This document shows, one piece after another, positions 1 to 8,525 of a DNA stretch of 64,000 nucleotides. This DNA comes from an uncultured Alphaproteobacteria bacterium. Lineage in GTDB: Bacteria > Pseudomonadota > Alphaproteobacteria > Rhodobacterales > Rhodobacteraceae. Position 1 is the first letter of the stretch. Every line of letters begins with the position of its first letter. A program made the translations under genes and the position numbers. The DNA is taken from positions 1-64,000 of the forward strand of contig CACJWR010000002.1 of NCBI GenBank assembly GCA_902596985.1, written 5' to 3'. Under the pieces are notes generated by a model. The model searched no databases and had not been told where the DNA came from. It saw only the letters and a program-made list of their open reading frames with translations.

Positions 1-18
1 TATCTCAGGAAGACTTAA
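1..18 (+). CDS. 3' tail of an upstream gene (last codons only)
   Basis: Frame 1 reads five sense codons (YLRKT) and then a TAA whose last base is the A of the next gene's ATG (TAATG). This overlap would fit translational coupling with a gene lying left of the window. Only a few codons are visible, so nothing can be said of its function, and the reading could be chance. Confidence 0.3.
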   Translation, partial: YLRKT

Positions 19-878
19 TGAAAGTCTATAACCTTATCTTGTATAAATTCTCTACAGATTTAACTGAATTAGGTTTTGAAAAATTAGGAAATCAGGAAAT
101 TGATTTTTCGCTCAATGTAAGAAATGCTGAGCAAGTACTTGAACAAGTTCAATTACAGCAAGATATCATGGCCATCGTTTCTCTGCTCGGCTCTACTAGA
201 GGTAATCAAAGCTTGTCAAATCTTCTAATTGAACCCCAAGAAGTAGATCCCAATTCCTCAAACGCCTTATTTGAGTCGATTGAAAGTCAAAAAGTAATAG
301 ATCGAATTAAACGCTTTTCAGATGTTATTAATTCTATAAGTAGTCCTTTTACCATTAACAACGACAGTGATCAAATTCTTGATAACACTCTTCCCGTGAT
401 TGAAGTAAATGTCGGTGAAGGTGAAAATATTGCAAAAGCGTTGGAAGAAAAAATTGCAGAAGATAAGCGTCAAAACAGAAGCTTTCTGCCAAAATCTTTG
501 AGCTCTCAACTTCAAAAGTTTAATTTTGAGTTACTACCACAAGACTCAAGTATAGAACTGCCAACCACGACATCTATAATAGCAGATGTTCCAAATATTT
601 CTGATGAGGAACTTCAGTTAGTAGCTGAAACAACTGAGGCTACTAATAATATTTTGAATGACACTATTGAAAAAATGCTAAACGAGCTTGGAAATGAACC
701 GCTTGATAATGGCTCTACACAAATCGCTTCGGTTACTAACGATGTAGATTTATCGAATGAAGAAACTAGAGGTGCAACAGAAAATTTAGTACTTAATAAT
801 GCCCTATCTTCAGCTCAAAGATTGAAAGAAATAGAGGACATTAGAGCTATATTCCAAATTTTTGGAATTGGTTCTTAA
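18..878 (+). CDS. acidic protein of unknown function
   Basis: A 286-residue open frame whose ATG follows an AGGAAG ribosome-binding site at good spacing and overlaps an upstream TAA. I do not recognise the family. The protein is rich in Asp, Glu, Asn and Ser, and has no signal peptide or membrane segment. It looks mostly helical at the start (residues 30-110) with a polar, probably flexible middle. The open frame has no in-frame start evident further left within the 17 bases available, so a longer N terminus beyond the window cannot be excluded. It converges on the acyl-CoA synthetase gene, and the two stop regions overlap by 4 bases. No function is proposed. Confidence 0.6.
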   Translation: MKVYNLILYKFSTDLTELGFEKLGNQEIDFSLNVRNAEQVLEQVQLQQDIMAIVSLLGSTRGNQSLSNLLIEPQEVDPNSSNALFESIESQKVIDRIKRFSDVINSISSPFTINNDSDQILDNTLPVIEVNVGEGENIAKALEEKIAEDKRQNRSFLPKSLSSQLQKFNFELLPQDSSIELPTTTSIIADVPNISDEELQLVAETTEATNNILNDTIEKMLNELGNEPLDNGSTQIASVTNDVDLSNEETRGATENLVLNNALSSAQRLKEIEDIRAIFQIFGIGS

Positions 879-2776
879 ATAGCCTCCCAAGGATAAATAA
901 ACCTGTCTAAGGTTTTCCCGATTTCCTTTGTATCATTAACGCCGTTTTTTGCAATCATAGCTGTAAGGCCTTTTTGTGGATGATCAACTACTTCCATGAC
1001 CTCTGAGGAAATACCTGCTTTTGCTAAAGCATTATCAAAACACCTCTTTATAGCTCTTTTTCTGAGTTCTGGTTTAAAGACTTTTCCTATAGGAGTCTTC
1101 GGCATCTCTTCAACTATATCAACGTCCTTGGGAATGGCTGCTTTTTCACCTATGTTATTTTTAGCATGTTCTAATAAATCTGAAACTTCTAAATGTTCTC
1201 CTTTTACTAACTCAACATAAGCACAAGGTACTTCCCCTAGCCTGGCGTCAGGTTGACCAACCACTCCCACCATCGCTACAGCTGGATGAGACGCTATTGC
1301 TTCTTCTGCCAATGCCGGATCAATGTTATGACCACCTCTAATGATTAAATCCTTTGCCCGACCTGTAATATATAGATAACCATCTTTATCAAGATATCCT
1401 AGATCACCTGTTCTAAGAAAGTCAGTTTCGTAGAAGAGGTCTTTGTTCTTTCTAACATCAGTATAGGTTTTACCAGGAATCACTCCAGGATTAGCGACAC
1501 AAACCTCTCCGATCTCATCTACCTTACATGTTTTTATCTTTTTTAAATCAGAACCCTCTTTGGCAATTTTTACTTTAGTGTAAGGAAAAGGAATTCCTAC
1601 TGATCCTATTTTCCTAATACCACCATCAACTGGGTTTCCTGATACCAAGCAAGTGGCTTCAGTCATTCCGTAACCCTCTATAATCTTAATTCCAGTGGAG
1701 GCTTCAAACTTTTTAAATAAGTCTTGCGGTAAGGGGGCAGACCCACATAAAGCGTATTTTAATGATGAAACGTCAGCATTTATGGATCTTTGCATAAGCT
1801 CAGCTGCTGCAGTGGGAACAATTGTAATAAAAGAAGCTTTCCATTTTTCTACCAGAGACCAAAAATTGTCAAATACACCTTCACCACGATAACCTTGAGG
1901 CGTTACAAAAATAATGTGTGCTCCTGATGCTACACATGCCATAACATTGGGGTATGCGGCAAAAACGTGGAACATAGGCAGCGGACATAGAACGGATTCT
2001 TTCTCACTCCATGAAGTCAATGCTCGGTTCATTCCCCATCCTTGATAGAGCATACCGGTGAATGAATGTTGCGCTAGTTTTGGGGTGCCAGTTGTACCAC
2101 CAGTATGAAACATGGCAGCCGTTCTATCTTCACCTTCATCTTTAAAAGTCAATGATGACGATGATTGAGAAGCCAACATATCTTCAAATGACAAGGTCAC
2201 AGCACCATGGTTTCCTTTAACCTTTGGTCTTAAAAGAGGGGCTATTACACTTTTTGGAAATTTTAAATACCTGACTAAATCAATCTCCACTAAATGTGTA
2301 ACAGTTGGAGCCTTTTCTAAAGCTTTAGCCACCTTCTGAGCAACGTCTGTTTTGGGCAAAGATTTTAGGGTTACAACAACTTTTACTTCAGCCAGATTTA
2401 ATATCCCTGCCATCTGGTCAGGTTCAAGCAATGGGCTCATCGGAACGACTATTCCTGCAGTTGACCCAGCTAAAAATGTGATAACCGCTTCACTACAATT
2501 GGGCAGAATGTAGGCAACTTTATCCTTTTTTCCAATTCCAAGTGATTTAAAACCGTTAGCCGCCTGTGTAACCTTCCCGAGTAATTGCCCCCAGTTGAGA
2601 GTTTCGGATCCGCTTTTTGGACTGGCGTCAATTTGAAAAGACACAGCTGGGCGACCTGAATATTTGATTGCAGTTCTGGAAAGCATGGAGTAAACACTCT
2701 TTGCTTCAAACCTTTTTTCAAAGGGCATTTCTGCTGCTATTTTATCAGCGTTCTCTGTTGAATCCCATTTTAACAT
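875..2776 (-). CDS. AMP-binding acyl-CoA synthetase
   Basis: A 633-residue member of the ANL superfamily, expected to activate a carboxylic acid with ATP and load it on CoA in the cytoplasm. The phosphate-binding loop reads FHTGGTTGTPK (about residue 225), the adenine-binding motif is EGYGMTEAT (about 370), and the hinge region is RTGDLGYLDKDGYLYITGR with the downstream IGKVFKPELRKR. The length matches the ~630-residue 'AMP-binding domain protein' group better than short-chain or FadD types. The ATG follows a GGGGGAA Shine-Dalgarno. Substrate is not predictable; a fatty or aromatic acid is plausible given the nearby crotonase and the aromatic operon in the window. It is followed on its own strand by the unknown gene's convergent end. 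Confidence 0.92.
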   Translation of the reverse strand: MLKWDSTENADKIAAEMPFEKRFEAKSVYSMLSRTAIKYSGRPAVSFQIDASPKSGSETLNWGQLLGKVTQAANGFKSLGIGKKDKVAYILPNCSEAVITFLAGSTAGIVVPMSPLLEPDQMAGILNLAEVKVVVTLKSLPKTDVAQKVAKALEKAPTVTHLVEIDLVRYLKFPKSVIAPLLRPKVKGNHGAVTLSFEDMLASQSSSSLTFKDEGEDRTAAMFHTGGTTGTPKLAQHSFTGMLYQGWGMNRALTSWSEKESVLCPLPMFHVFAAYPNVMACVASGAHIIFVTPQGYRGEGVFDNFWSLVEKWKASFITIVPTAAAELMQRSINADVSSLKYALCGSAPLPQDLFKKFEASTGIKIIEGYGMTEATCLVSGNPVDGGIRKIGSVGIPFPYTKVKIAKEGSDLKKIKTCKVDEIGEVCVANPGVIPGKTYTDVRKNKDLFYETDFLRTGDLGYLDKDGYLYITGRAKDLIIRGGHNIDPALAEEAIASHPAVAMVGVVGQPDARLGEVPCAYVELVKGEHLEVSDLLEHAKNNIGEKAAIPKDVDIVEEMPKTPIGKVFKPELRKRAIKRCFDNALAKAGISSEVMEVVDHPQKGLTAMIAKNGVNDTKEIGKTLDRFIYPWEAI

Positions 2777-2843
2777 TGTTCCCCCATGATTTTCTAAAAA
2801 CGTACCGTTGAAAGCATATTACTTTAAAAAAAAAGTTCAAGCA

Positions 2844-4604
2844 TTACAAGAATTGCAGCTCAGTCAATTTTTTGTACTTTTTATTCGTTCTAATCAATTC
2901 TCTGTGAGAACCCTCATTTTCTATCTTTCCTTTCTCAAGAAAAAGTATTCTATCTGCATTTTTTACCGTTGAGAGGCGGTGTGCAATTACAATTATTGTT
3001 TTATTACCAGAAACATTATCAATTGCCGTCTTTATTGCATTTTCTGATATCGCATCCAAAGAAGAAGTTGCTTCATCAAGAAGAAGAATTGGAGAGTCTC
3101 TTAATATCGCTCGTGCTATGGCTATTCTTTGTTTTTGCCCAACCGAAATCAACAGTCCTCTCTCACCCAAAATGGTATCGTATCCCTGTGGTAAGTCTTT
3201 TATAAATTCTTCTACACAAGCTAGTTTGGCTGATTTTTCTACCTCTTCTGATGATGCACCAACTCTTCCTATGCGAATATTATCAATTACAGATTTGGAA
3301 AAGATAACGGGCTCTTGTGGCACATAAGCTATCTGTTGCCTCAAATCCTCTTTAGATATTTTATTAATTGGGTGAGTATCAAGTAAAATAGATCCTTTTA
3401 CAGGGTCATATAATCTTTGTATTAATTGAAAAACGGTTGTCTTACCTGCCCCCGATAGACCGACCAATGCAACTTTCTCATTTTTATGTATTTTGAGGTC
3501 AGGAATATCCAAAGCGAGGGTTTCTTTCCTCATGGGATAATTAAATTTAACTTTTTTGAAAGTTATAGAGCCATTAATTGGCGTTTTCAAGGTAATGGGT
3601 TTAGGGGGATCTTCTACTGCATCCACTGTCCTTAAAATTTCTCCTATTCTATCCAAGGCGCCTAAGAATTTACTAATTTCGCCGTATGTTTCGGTTATTG
3701 CTCCAACACTTACTCCGACAACTAATGAATAAAGACAAAATTGAAGCAATTCACCAATTGAAAAATTGCCACTCTCAACGTCTTTAAGTCCCGTCCAAAC
3801 AACAAAAGAAATAGCTAAAAAAACTAACATGATAATAAGAAAAATCATAACAGATCTTGCCAAAACACGGGTTTTAGACTTGAGATAACTATCCTCAATA
3901 ATATTACTATATTCTTTTGTAGCTTTCAGTTGATAACTGTTGGTTTGAATCGTTGTTGACGCAAAAATATATTCAGATGCCACTCCCGCGCTATTGGCTA
4001 GTTTGTCTTGTGTTTGACGGGTCAGCTTTCTCAAAAATCTTCCAAAATATAGTAAAGGAAAAACTATTATTGGTATAATAAGAAGGGAAAATGACGCTAA
4101 TTTGGTCGATGTAGAAAACATTAGTGCAATTCCCCCCAAAAAGAGTAATGTATTTCTTACTGCTAGAGACAAAGTGGATCCAGCAACGCTTTGAACAAGA
4201 GTTGTATCGGCATTTATCCGAGATACTAAATCACCAGTAAGTGTTTTCTCAAAGAAATTTGGACTAAAGTTTATAATTTTATCAAATAGCGCTTGCCGTA
4301 AATCAGAGACTAATCGTTCTCCAAGTAATGTTATCAGATAAAAACGAATAGCAGTGCCAAAGGCTGCTACCGCAACCAAAGCGCAACTTAAGTATAGATA
4401 TTTTTGTCCGGTTTCAACACTAAAAACATATCCGTCGACAATGTAGCGTGCCATTATTGGAAGCGATAATGTTATGATAACTGTAAGAAGAAGAAATACT
4501 AAGGCTCCCAATGCCCAAAATAAGTGTTGCTTAAAAATTTGAAACAAGAGCTGATCCAGCTTATATTTTTTTGGGTTTTCGAAGTTTTTAAACTTATTAT
4601 CCAC
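2844..4604 (-). CDS. MsbA/ABCB-type ABC half-transporter
   Basis: A 586-residue exporter half with an N-terminal six-helix membrane domain (about residues 30-320) fused to an ATPase domain. The Walker A is GLSGAGKTT, the Q-loop AYVPQEP, the Walker B ILLLDEATSSLD and the switch His lies in IAHRLST. It should homodimerise in the inner membrane and move a lipid or other hydrophobic substrate outward. The signature motif is ISVGQKQR instead of the usual LSGGQ(R/Q)QR; Ser-x-Gly-Gln is kept, so activity is still possible. It lies 67 bases downstream of... and is divergent from the P450 gene; toward its 3' side the acyl-CoA synthetase gene follows on the same strand after 67 bases. No strong Shine-Dalgarno was seen before the chosen ATG. 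Confidence 0.93.
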   Translation of the reverse strand: MDNKFKNFENPKKYKLDQLLFQIFKQHLFWALGALVFLLLTVIITLSLPIMARYIVDGYVFSVETGQKYLYLSCALVAVAAFGTAIRFYLITLLGERLVSDLRQALFDKIINFSPNFFEKTLTGDLVSRINADTTLVQSVAGSTLSLAVRNTLLFLGGIALMFSTSTKLASFSLLIIPIIVFPLLYFGRFLRKLTRQTQDKLANSAGVASEYIFASTTIQTNSYQLKATKEYSNIIEDSYLKSKTRVLARSVMIFLIIMLVFLAISFVVWTGLKDVESGNFSIGELLQFCLYSLVVGVSVGAITETYGEISKFLGALDRIGEILRTVDAVEDPPKPITLKTPINGSITFKKVKFNYPMRKETLALDIPDLKIHKNEKVALVGLSGAGKTTVFQLIQRLYDPVKGSILLDTHPINKISKEDLRQQIAYVPQEPVIFSKSVIDNIRIGRVGASSEEVEKSAKLACVEEFIKDLPQGYDTILGERGLLISVGQKQRIAIARAILRDSPILLLDEATSSLDAISENAIKTAIDNVSGNKTIIVIAHRLSTVKNADRILFLEKGKIENEGSHRELIRTNKKYKKLTELQFL

Positions 4605-4718
4605 AGAATTTTATCTCAAATTTTTACATAATATTTTGAAGATTATTAATTTACTGCCAAGTTTCTTAAAATATTTTAAGTCAGCATAAATATAACAACA
4701 TTCGTAGCCTCTTACTCT

Positions 4719-4817
4719 ATGGAAAATAGTGAAATATTTACCAAATCCAAGATAATTTTATTAAATGATGATGATTTTCATTGTATGGAATTTAAAGTCA
4801 TGATTTTCTTGAATTAA
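4719..4817 (+). CDS. 32-codon ORF resembling the core of ClpS (possible remnant)
   Basis: A short frame, too small for the ORF track, that ends one base before the P450 ATG. Its peptide contains KIILLNDDDFHCMEF, which resembles the ClpS adaptor core (V-x-L-x-NDD-xxx-MEF-V) with one extra Asp from a GAT triplet run. The rest of ClpS (about 70 residues) is absent. Both this ORF and the P450 gene begin with the same 11 bases (ATGGAAAATAG), exactly 100 bases apart. It could be a leader peptide, a degraded clpS fragment or chance. No clear Shine-Dalgarno is visible. Confidence 0.3.
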   Translation: MENSEIFTKSKIILLNDDDFHCMEFKVMIFLN

Positions 4818-4818
4818 T

Positions 4819-5976
4819 ATGGAAAATAGGCCAACCCACAACATTGATGTTTCAAAATTTAAACGAAACCCCTATCCAGACCTAAAGAAAATGCGTGCTG
4901 TTAATCCTATTTGTTTTGTTCCTCAACTATATGCGACGATGATTTGTGATAGAGAATCAATATATGAGTGTGAAAAAAATATCGAGGTGTTTTCTTCAGT
5001 TCAGCCTCAAGGACTCATGACAATCTTAATGGGGCAAAACATGATGAGGAAAGATGGGAGAGAACATTTGAGGGAGAGAAAAACAATTTTCAAGACCATA
5101 TCTCCCAAAACATCCCGAGACCATTGGAAAGATAAGTTTGAGACTATAGCAGATTCTATAATTGATAAAATAAAAGAGCTAAAATCCGGAGATCTTTTGA
5201 CATTATATGCTCGGGAGTTATCTGCTGAATGTCTAAAATTAGTTACAGGCCTTACTAACATGACAGCATCTGAGATGGATAGAGTAAGCCAGGGCATGAT
5301 TGATGGATGTTCAAATTATGCCGGAGATAGCAATATTGAGGAATATTGTAATGACTGCACAGAAAGCATAGACGCCCACATAAATGAAATAGTCGGAAAA
5401 GTGAACAGAAATGCTGACTTTTCATTAATAAGTACGATGCTGGAAGGTAATCTCAGTGCAGACCAGATTAGCGCAAATATCAAACTCGCAATTTCTGGAG
5501 GGCAAAATGAACCACGTGATGCAATAGCGGGATGTATATGGGCGGCTTTAAATTTTGGATTAAAAGAACTTTTGCTCGAAAAGAAAAACTGGGGTCAATT
5601 ATTTAATGAATATTGCCGTTGGATGTCTCCCATAGGAATGTCACCTAGAGAAATTGCGAAAGATTTTTCCTATGATAATTATCGCTTTAAGAAAGGGGAT
5701 AGAGTATTCCTGATGTTTTCATCGGCGAATAGGGATGAAAAGGTGTTTGCCGATGCTGATAAGTTCGACTTAGAAAGAGATTGTTCAAAATCAATACATT
5801 TTGGTGCAGGACCTCACTATTGCGCAGGCGCGTCAATAGCGAGCACAATGATAAGCATGGTTGCTCTGCCAAAATTATTCTCAGCATTGCCAAAACTCAG
5901 ACTTCTTCACACAGAAAAATACGATTTTGATGGTTGGGCATTTAGAGGCATAACATCTCTGGAATGCGAGTGGTGA
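4819..5976 (+). CDS. cytochrome P450
   Basis: A 385-residue soluble bacterial P450, slightly shorter than the usual ~400. The haem-ligand loop is HFGAGPHYCAGASIA, with the Cys near residue 335. The K-helix Glu-x-x-Arg appears as EYCR. The I-helix oxygen-activation motif (A/G)Gx(D/E)T is replaced by GGQNEPRDA, so the usual acid-threonine pair is missing. No reductase domain is fused and no ferredoxin gene is adjacent, so electron donors must come from elsewhere. The substrate is unknown. The next gene, a DMT-family transporter, starts 4 bases after the stop, so the two are probably co-transcribed and may handle the same small molecule. Confidence 0.93.
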   Translation: MENRPTHNIDVSKFKRNPYPDLKKMRAVNPICFVPQLYATMICDRESIYECEKNIEVFSSVQPQGLMTILMGQNMMRKDGREHLRERKTIFKTISPKTSRDHWKDKFETIADSIIDKIKELKSGDLLTLYARELSAECLKLVTGLTNMTASEMDRVSQGMIDGCSNYAGDSNIEEYCNDCTESIDAHINEIVGKVNRNADFSLISTMLEGNLSADQISANIKLAISGGQNEPRDAIAGCIWAALNFGLKELLLEKKNWGQLFNEYCRWMSPIGMSPREIAKDFSYDNYRFKKGDRVFLMFSSANRDEKVFADADKFDLERDCSKSIHFGAGPHYCAGASIASTMISMVALPKLFSALPKLRLLHTEKYDFDGWAFRGITSLECEW

Positions 5977-5980
5977 AAAA

Positions 5981-6874
5981 TTGAAGGAGCCATTACTATC
6001 TTCAAGAGACTCTTATTTTCTAGGTGCGCTTTTTTTATTTCTAGAAATCGTCGTGGGGACTTCGATGGTTGCAATTATAAAATACTTTTCGAACGAAGTT
6101 TCTTTATCTATTGTGCTTATGTTTAGATATCTGTTCTGCATACCAATATTATTAATTACAGGTCTAAAGATTGGCGGCACAAATTACTTTAAAATAAAAA
6201 ATAAAAAAGTAATGTCTCTTCGTAGTATTGCGGGTTTATTAGGATTATCTTTTTGGTATCTGTCAGTAATTCATTTAGATATAAGTAAAGCACTCGCTTT
6301 ATCACAAGTAATGCCAATTTTTATTTGTATCCTATCAATTATGTTTCTTGGCGAAAAAGTGGGCATATTTAGATGGACTGCAATACTAATAGGCTTATTA
6401 GGTGCTGTAACAATAATTAATCCAGACGCCGAAGGCTGGTATAGTGTAGGTCTTCTCTATATTTTTCTAGGCACCCTGTTTGCCTCAATCATGTTTGTTG
6501 CACTAAGAAGGCTAGGTATGACTGAAAACCCAGTTGCTACAGCATTTTGGTATAACTTGTTTGGTTCAATCGTATTCAGCAGTTATTGTATATCAGCTCT
6601 CACGCTGGATAATATCTCACCTGAGATATGGACCATGCTGATTGTTATTGGAGTGATGGCAAGCGGCCAGCAAATATTTATGGCTCTAAGCCATACATAT
6701 GCATCAGCTTCCTCTCTTGCCCCTATACATTATACTACCATTCCAATGGGAGTATTGATTGGGTTATTAGTATTTAATGAAAAAATCGATTTGAACTTTT
6801 TGGTTGGCACTTTTTTAGTAGTTGGCTCTACTCTATTTATCCTATATAGGGAACAGAAAAAATCTCCTAGTTAG
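5981..6874 (+). CDS. EamA/DMT-family transporter
   Basis: A 297-residue polytopic inner-membrane protein with about ten hydrophobic segments arranged as two EamA repeats of five; each half ends in a typical conserved stretch (FLGEKVGIFRWTAILIGLLG and FNEKIDLNFLVGTFLVVGS). Members export or take up small metabolites such as amino acids or nucleotide derivatives. The frame starts with TTG, placed 4 bases after the P450 stop with a GGTGA just upstream. The tight spacing suggests co-expression with the P450. The 3' end overlaps the convergent crotonase gene by 8 bases. Confidence 0.9.
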   Translation: MKEPLLSSRDSYFLGALFLFLEIVVGTSMVAIIKYFSNEVSLSIVLMFRYLFCIPILLITGLKIGGTNYFKIKNKKVMSLRSIAGLLGLSFWYLSVIHLDISKALALSQVMPIFICILSIMFLGEKVGIFRWTAILIGLLGAVTIINPDAEGWYSVGLLYIFLGTLFASIMFVALRRLGMTENPVATAFWYNLFGSIVFSSYCISALTLDNISPEIWTMLIVIGVMASGQQIFMALSHTYASASSLAPIHYTTIPMGVLIGLLVFNEKIDLNFLVGTFLVVGSTLFILYREQKKSPS

Positions 6875-7715
6875 ACGACCTATCTTTAGTCCAATCATAA
6901 GTTCCATTATCTCTCTCTTTGACCGCTTTTTTCCAACCATATTTCTCTGACATTTTTTTAAAATTTAATCCCTCTTGAGAATGCCTTGATATTCCATCAA
7001 AAATAGTAGCAAATTTTTGACTATTTAGTAATCCAGATGACTCTACAACCTGATTTATCAATATTTTCTGCATCGCTAACTGGTTGATTGGAACTGTGGT
7101 CATACGCATTGCAAAGTTTTCAACTTCATCATCAAGCTTTTCCTTTGACACGGCTTTTAGCACTAAACCAATTTTTTCCGCCTCCAACCCAGATATTTTA
7201 TCTCCGGTAAACAGCATTCTTTTAGCTTTTTCAGGACCAAGTCGATACATCCACATTGCGGTCGTTGGAGTGCCCCACACTCGAGCTGGCATATACCCTA
7301 TTTGAGCATCATTTGCCATAAAAATAAAATCACTGCAAAGCGCAATATCGGATCCTCCTGCAAAAGCTCCTATTCCATGAATTTTACATATTACTGGCTT
7401 CAAGCAATGAAATAATGACATAAAATGCTCATTGTTTTCCCACATAAACTTGTAATCCTTGATTGGATCCCAAGGCATTTTTTGGGTTAAAGGATTGTCT
7501 TTCTCTTCAGCAAAAGCAGTTAGATCGTATCCCGCGCAGAAGGCATCTCCCCTACCGGAAAGAATGATTACGTGAACGTCGTCATTATTACCGGCCTCTT
7601 TGACGGCTCTGGATAACAGATAAGGAAGTTCTGTATCAATTGCATTTAGTACCTTAGGCCTGTTTAGATAGATACGCGCTATCTTGCCATCTATTTCTAG
7701 TTCAACTTTGCTCAA
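6867..7715 (-). CDS. enoyl-CoA hydratase/isomerase (crotonase) family protein
   Basis: A crotonase-fold enzyme acting on acyl-CoA thioesters. The oxyanion-hole segments are visible as SGRGDAFCAGYDLTAF (about residue 60) and HGIGAFAGGSDIALCSDF (about 125). The ORF track starts at 7763, but its first residues (MGSIPITRS) are the translation of the tRNA-Gly gene, so that start is not real. The best start is the TTG at 7713-7715 (MSKVELEIDGK), preceded by GAGAAA, giving 282 residues. The catalytic Glu pair of true hydratases cannot be assigned with certainty, so hydratase versus isomerase or hydrolase is left open. Confidence 0.88.
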   Translation of the reverse strand: MSKVELEIDGKIARIYLNRPKVLNAIDTELPYLLSRAVKEAGNNDDVHVIILSGRGDAFCAGYDLTAFAEEKDNPLTQKMPWDPIKDYKFMWENNEHFMSLFHCLKPVICKIHGIGAFAGGSDIALCSDFIFMANDAQIGYMPARVWGTPTTAMWMYRLGPEKAKRMLFTGDKISGLEAEKIGLVLKAVSKEKLDDEVENFAMRMTTVPINQLAMQKILINQVVESSGLLNSQKFATIFDGISRHSQEGLNFKKMSEKYGWKKAVKERDNGTYDWTKDRSSN

Positions 7716-7735
7716 TAATTTTCTCAGTTGAAAAT

Positions 7736-7809
7736 TGGAGCGGGTGATGGGAATCGAACCCACGTATTCAGCTTGGAAGGCTGCTGCTCTACCATTGAGC
7801 TACACCCGC
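7736..7809 (-). tRNA. tRNA-Gly (anticodon UCC)
   Basis: The reverse strand folds as a full cloverleaf: acceptor GCGGGTG/CACCCGC, D-arm with AGCTCAATGGTAGAGC, anticodon loop CTTCCAA giving UCC, T-arm GTGGGTTCGATTCCCAT, discriminator T and an encoded CCA. There is one G-A mismatch at the top of the anticodon stem. It sits 5 bases upstream of the outer-membrane protein's stop region and just ahead of the crotonase gene on the same strand. Confidence 0.97.
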
Positions 7810-7814
7810 ATTAG

Positions 7815-8474
7815 TTAAAACCTGTATATTACACCAGCGTACGTGGTATTACCCTTTAGAACGACAGCAGAACCAGCTGCATTTTTGGTTTCTGTGGACT
7901 TATAACCAAGATTCAAACCTAATCTTGAGTTTAAATTGTATACAAACCTTGCATCCATTGTAGTCACTTTTTGCTTTCTATCTTCCGTTTTATAGCTAAA
8001 AATTAAACTACTACCTCGCGCAATACCCAAGTTTATCTTAGTTCCATAAGTGTAAAACTTGCCGTAATTATCTGTGAAGCTTCCAACAAATGCTTTGAGC
8101 CCCAATGAGGGTGAAGCAATGTTGTATGAGAAGCCTAGAGAAGTTGTGGCATCACTAACAGTTGCAACTTTTATCTGAGATGACATGACATACACACCAA
8201 TATTTGGATAAACGCTGTATGTTATTGAACCTTCGTTATTGCTTAACACCTGATTATCAAATTTTCCATCGCTCATACTTGCACTAAAACTTATCGAAGT
8301 AGCCAATTGGCCATCAAGATGTATTACAGCTCCATCGCCATTATATTTTGTTCCTGAATTATCATAACTGAAAGAAGCATAAGATATTCCTGAGCTAATA
8401 CTAGCTTGTGAGAAGGCTGCCGCCGTACTAACTAATAATGCAACCAAAATCATTAATGGGTTTAATTTTTTCAT
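7815..8474 (-). CDS. small outer-membrane beta-barrel (porin-like) protein
   Basis: A 219-residue protein with a clear signal peptide (MKKLNPLMILVALLVSTAAAFSQA) and then alternating hydrophobic/polar strands rich in Tyr, Ser, Gly and Asn, ending in Phe (GVIYRF), the C-terminal signature read by the BAM machinery. It should form an outer-membrane barrel of about 8-10 strands. The ORF-track start is a GTG four codons upstream, but the ATG at 8472-8474 has GGAG at the right distance and begins exactly at the signal peptide, so I prefer it. The substrate, if it is a pore, is unknown. Confidence 0.8.
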   Translation of the reverse strand: MKKLNPLMILVALLVSTAAAFSQASISSGISYASFSYDNSGTKYNGDGAVIHLDGQLATSISFSASMSDGKFDNQVLSNNEGSITYSVYPNIGVYVMSSQIKVATVSDATTSLGFSYNIASPSLGLKAFVGSFTDNYGKFYTYGTKINLGIARGSSLIFSYKTEDRKQKVTTMDARFVYNLNSRLGLNLGYKSTETKNAAGSAVVLKGNTTYAGVIYRF

Positions 8475-8525
8475 TCTGAGCTCCACAAATTTATTTTCAA
8501 TACATATTAAAATTACTGTCTAACA

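Noticed and set aside
7716-7763. N-terminal extension MGSIPITRS... of the crotonase ORF
   Set aside because: These codons are the translation of the tRNA-Gly gene, a well-known false start; the real start is downstream at a TTG.
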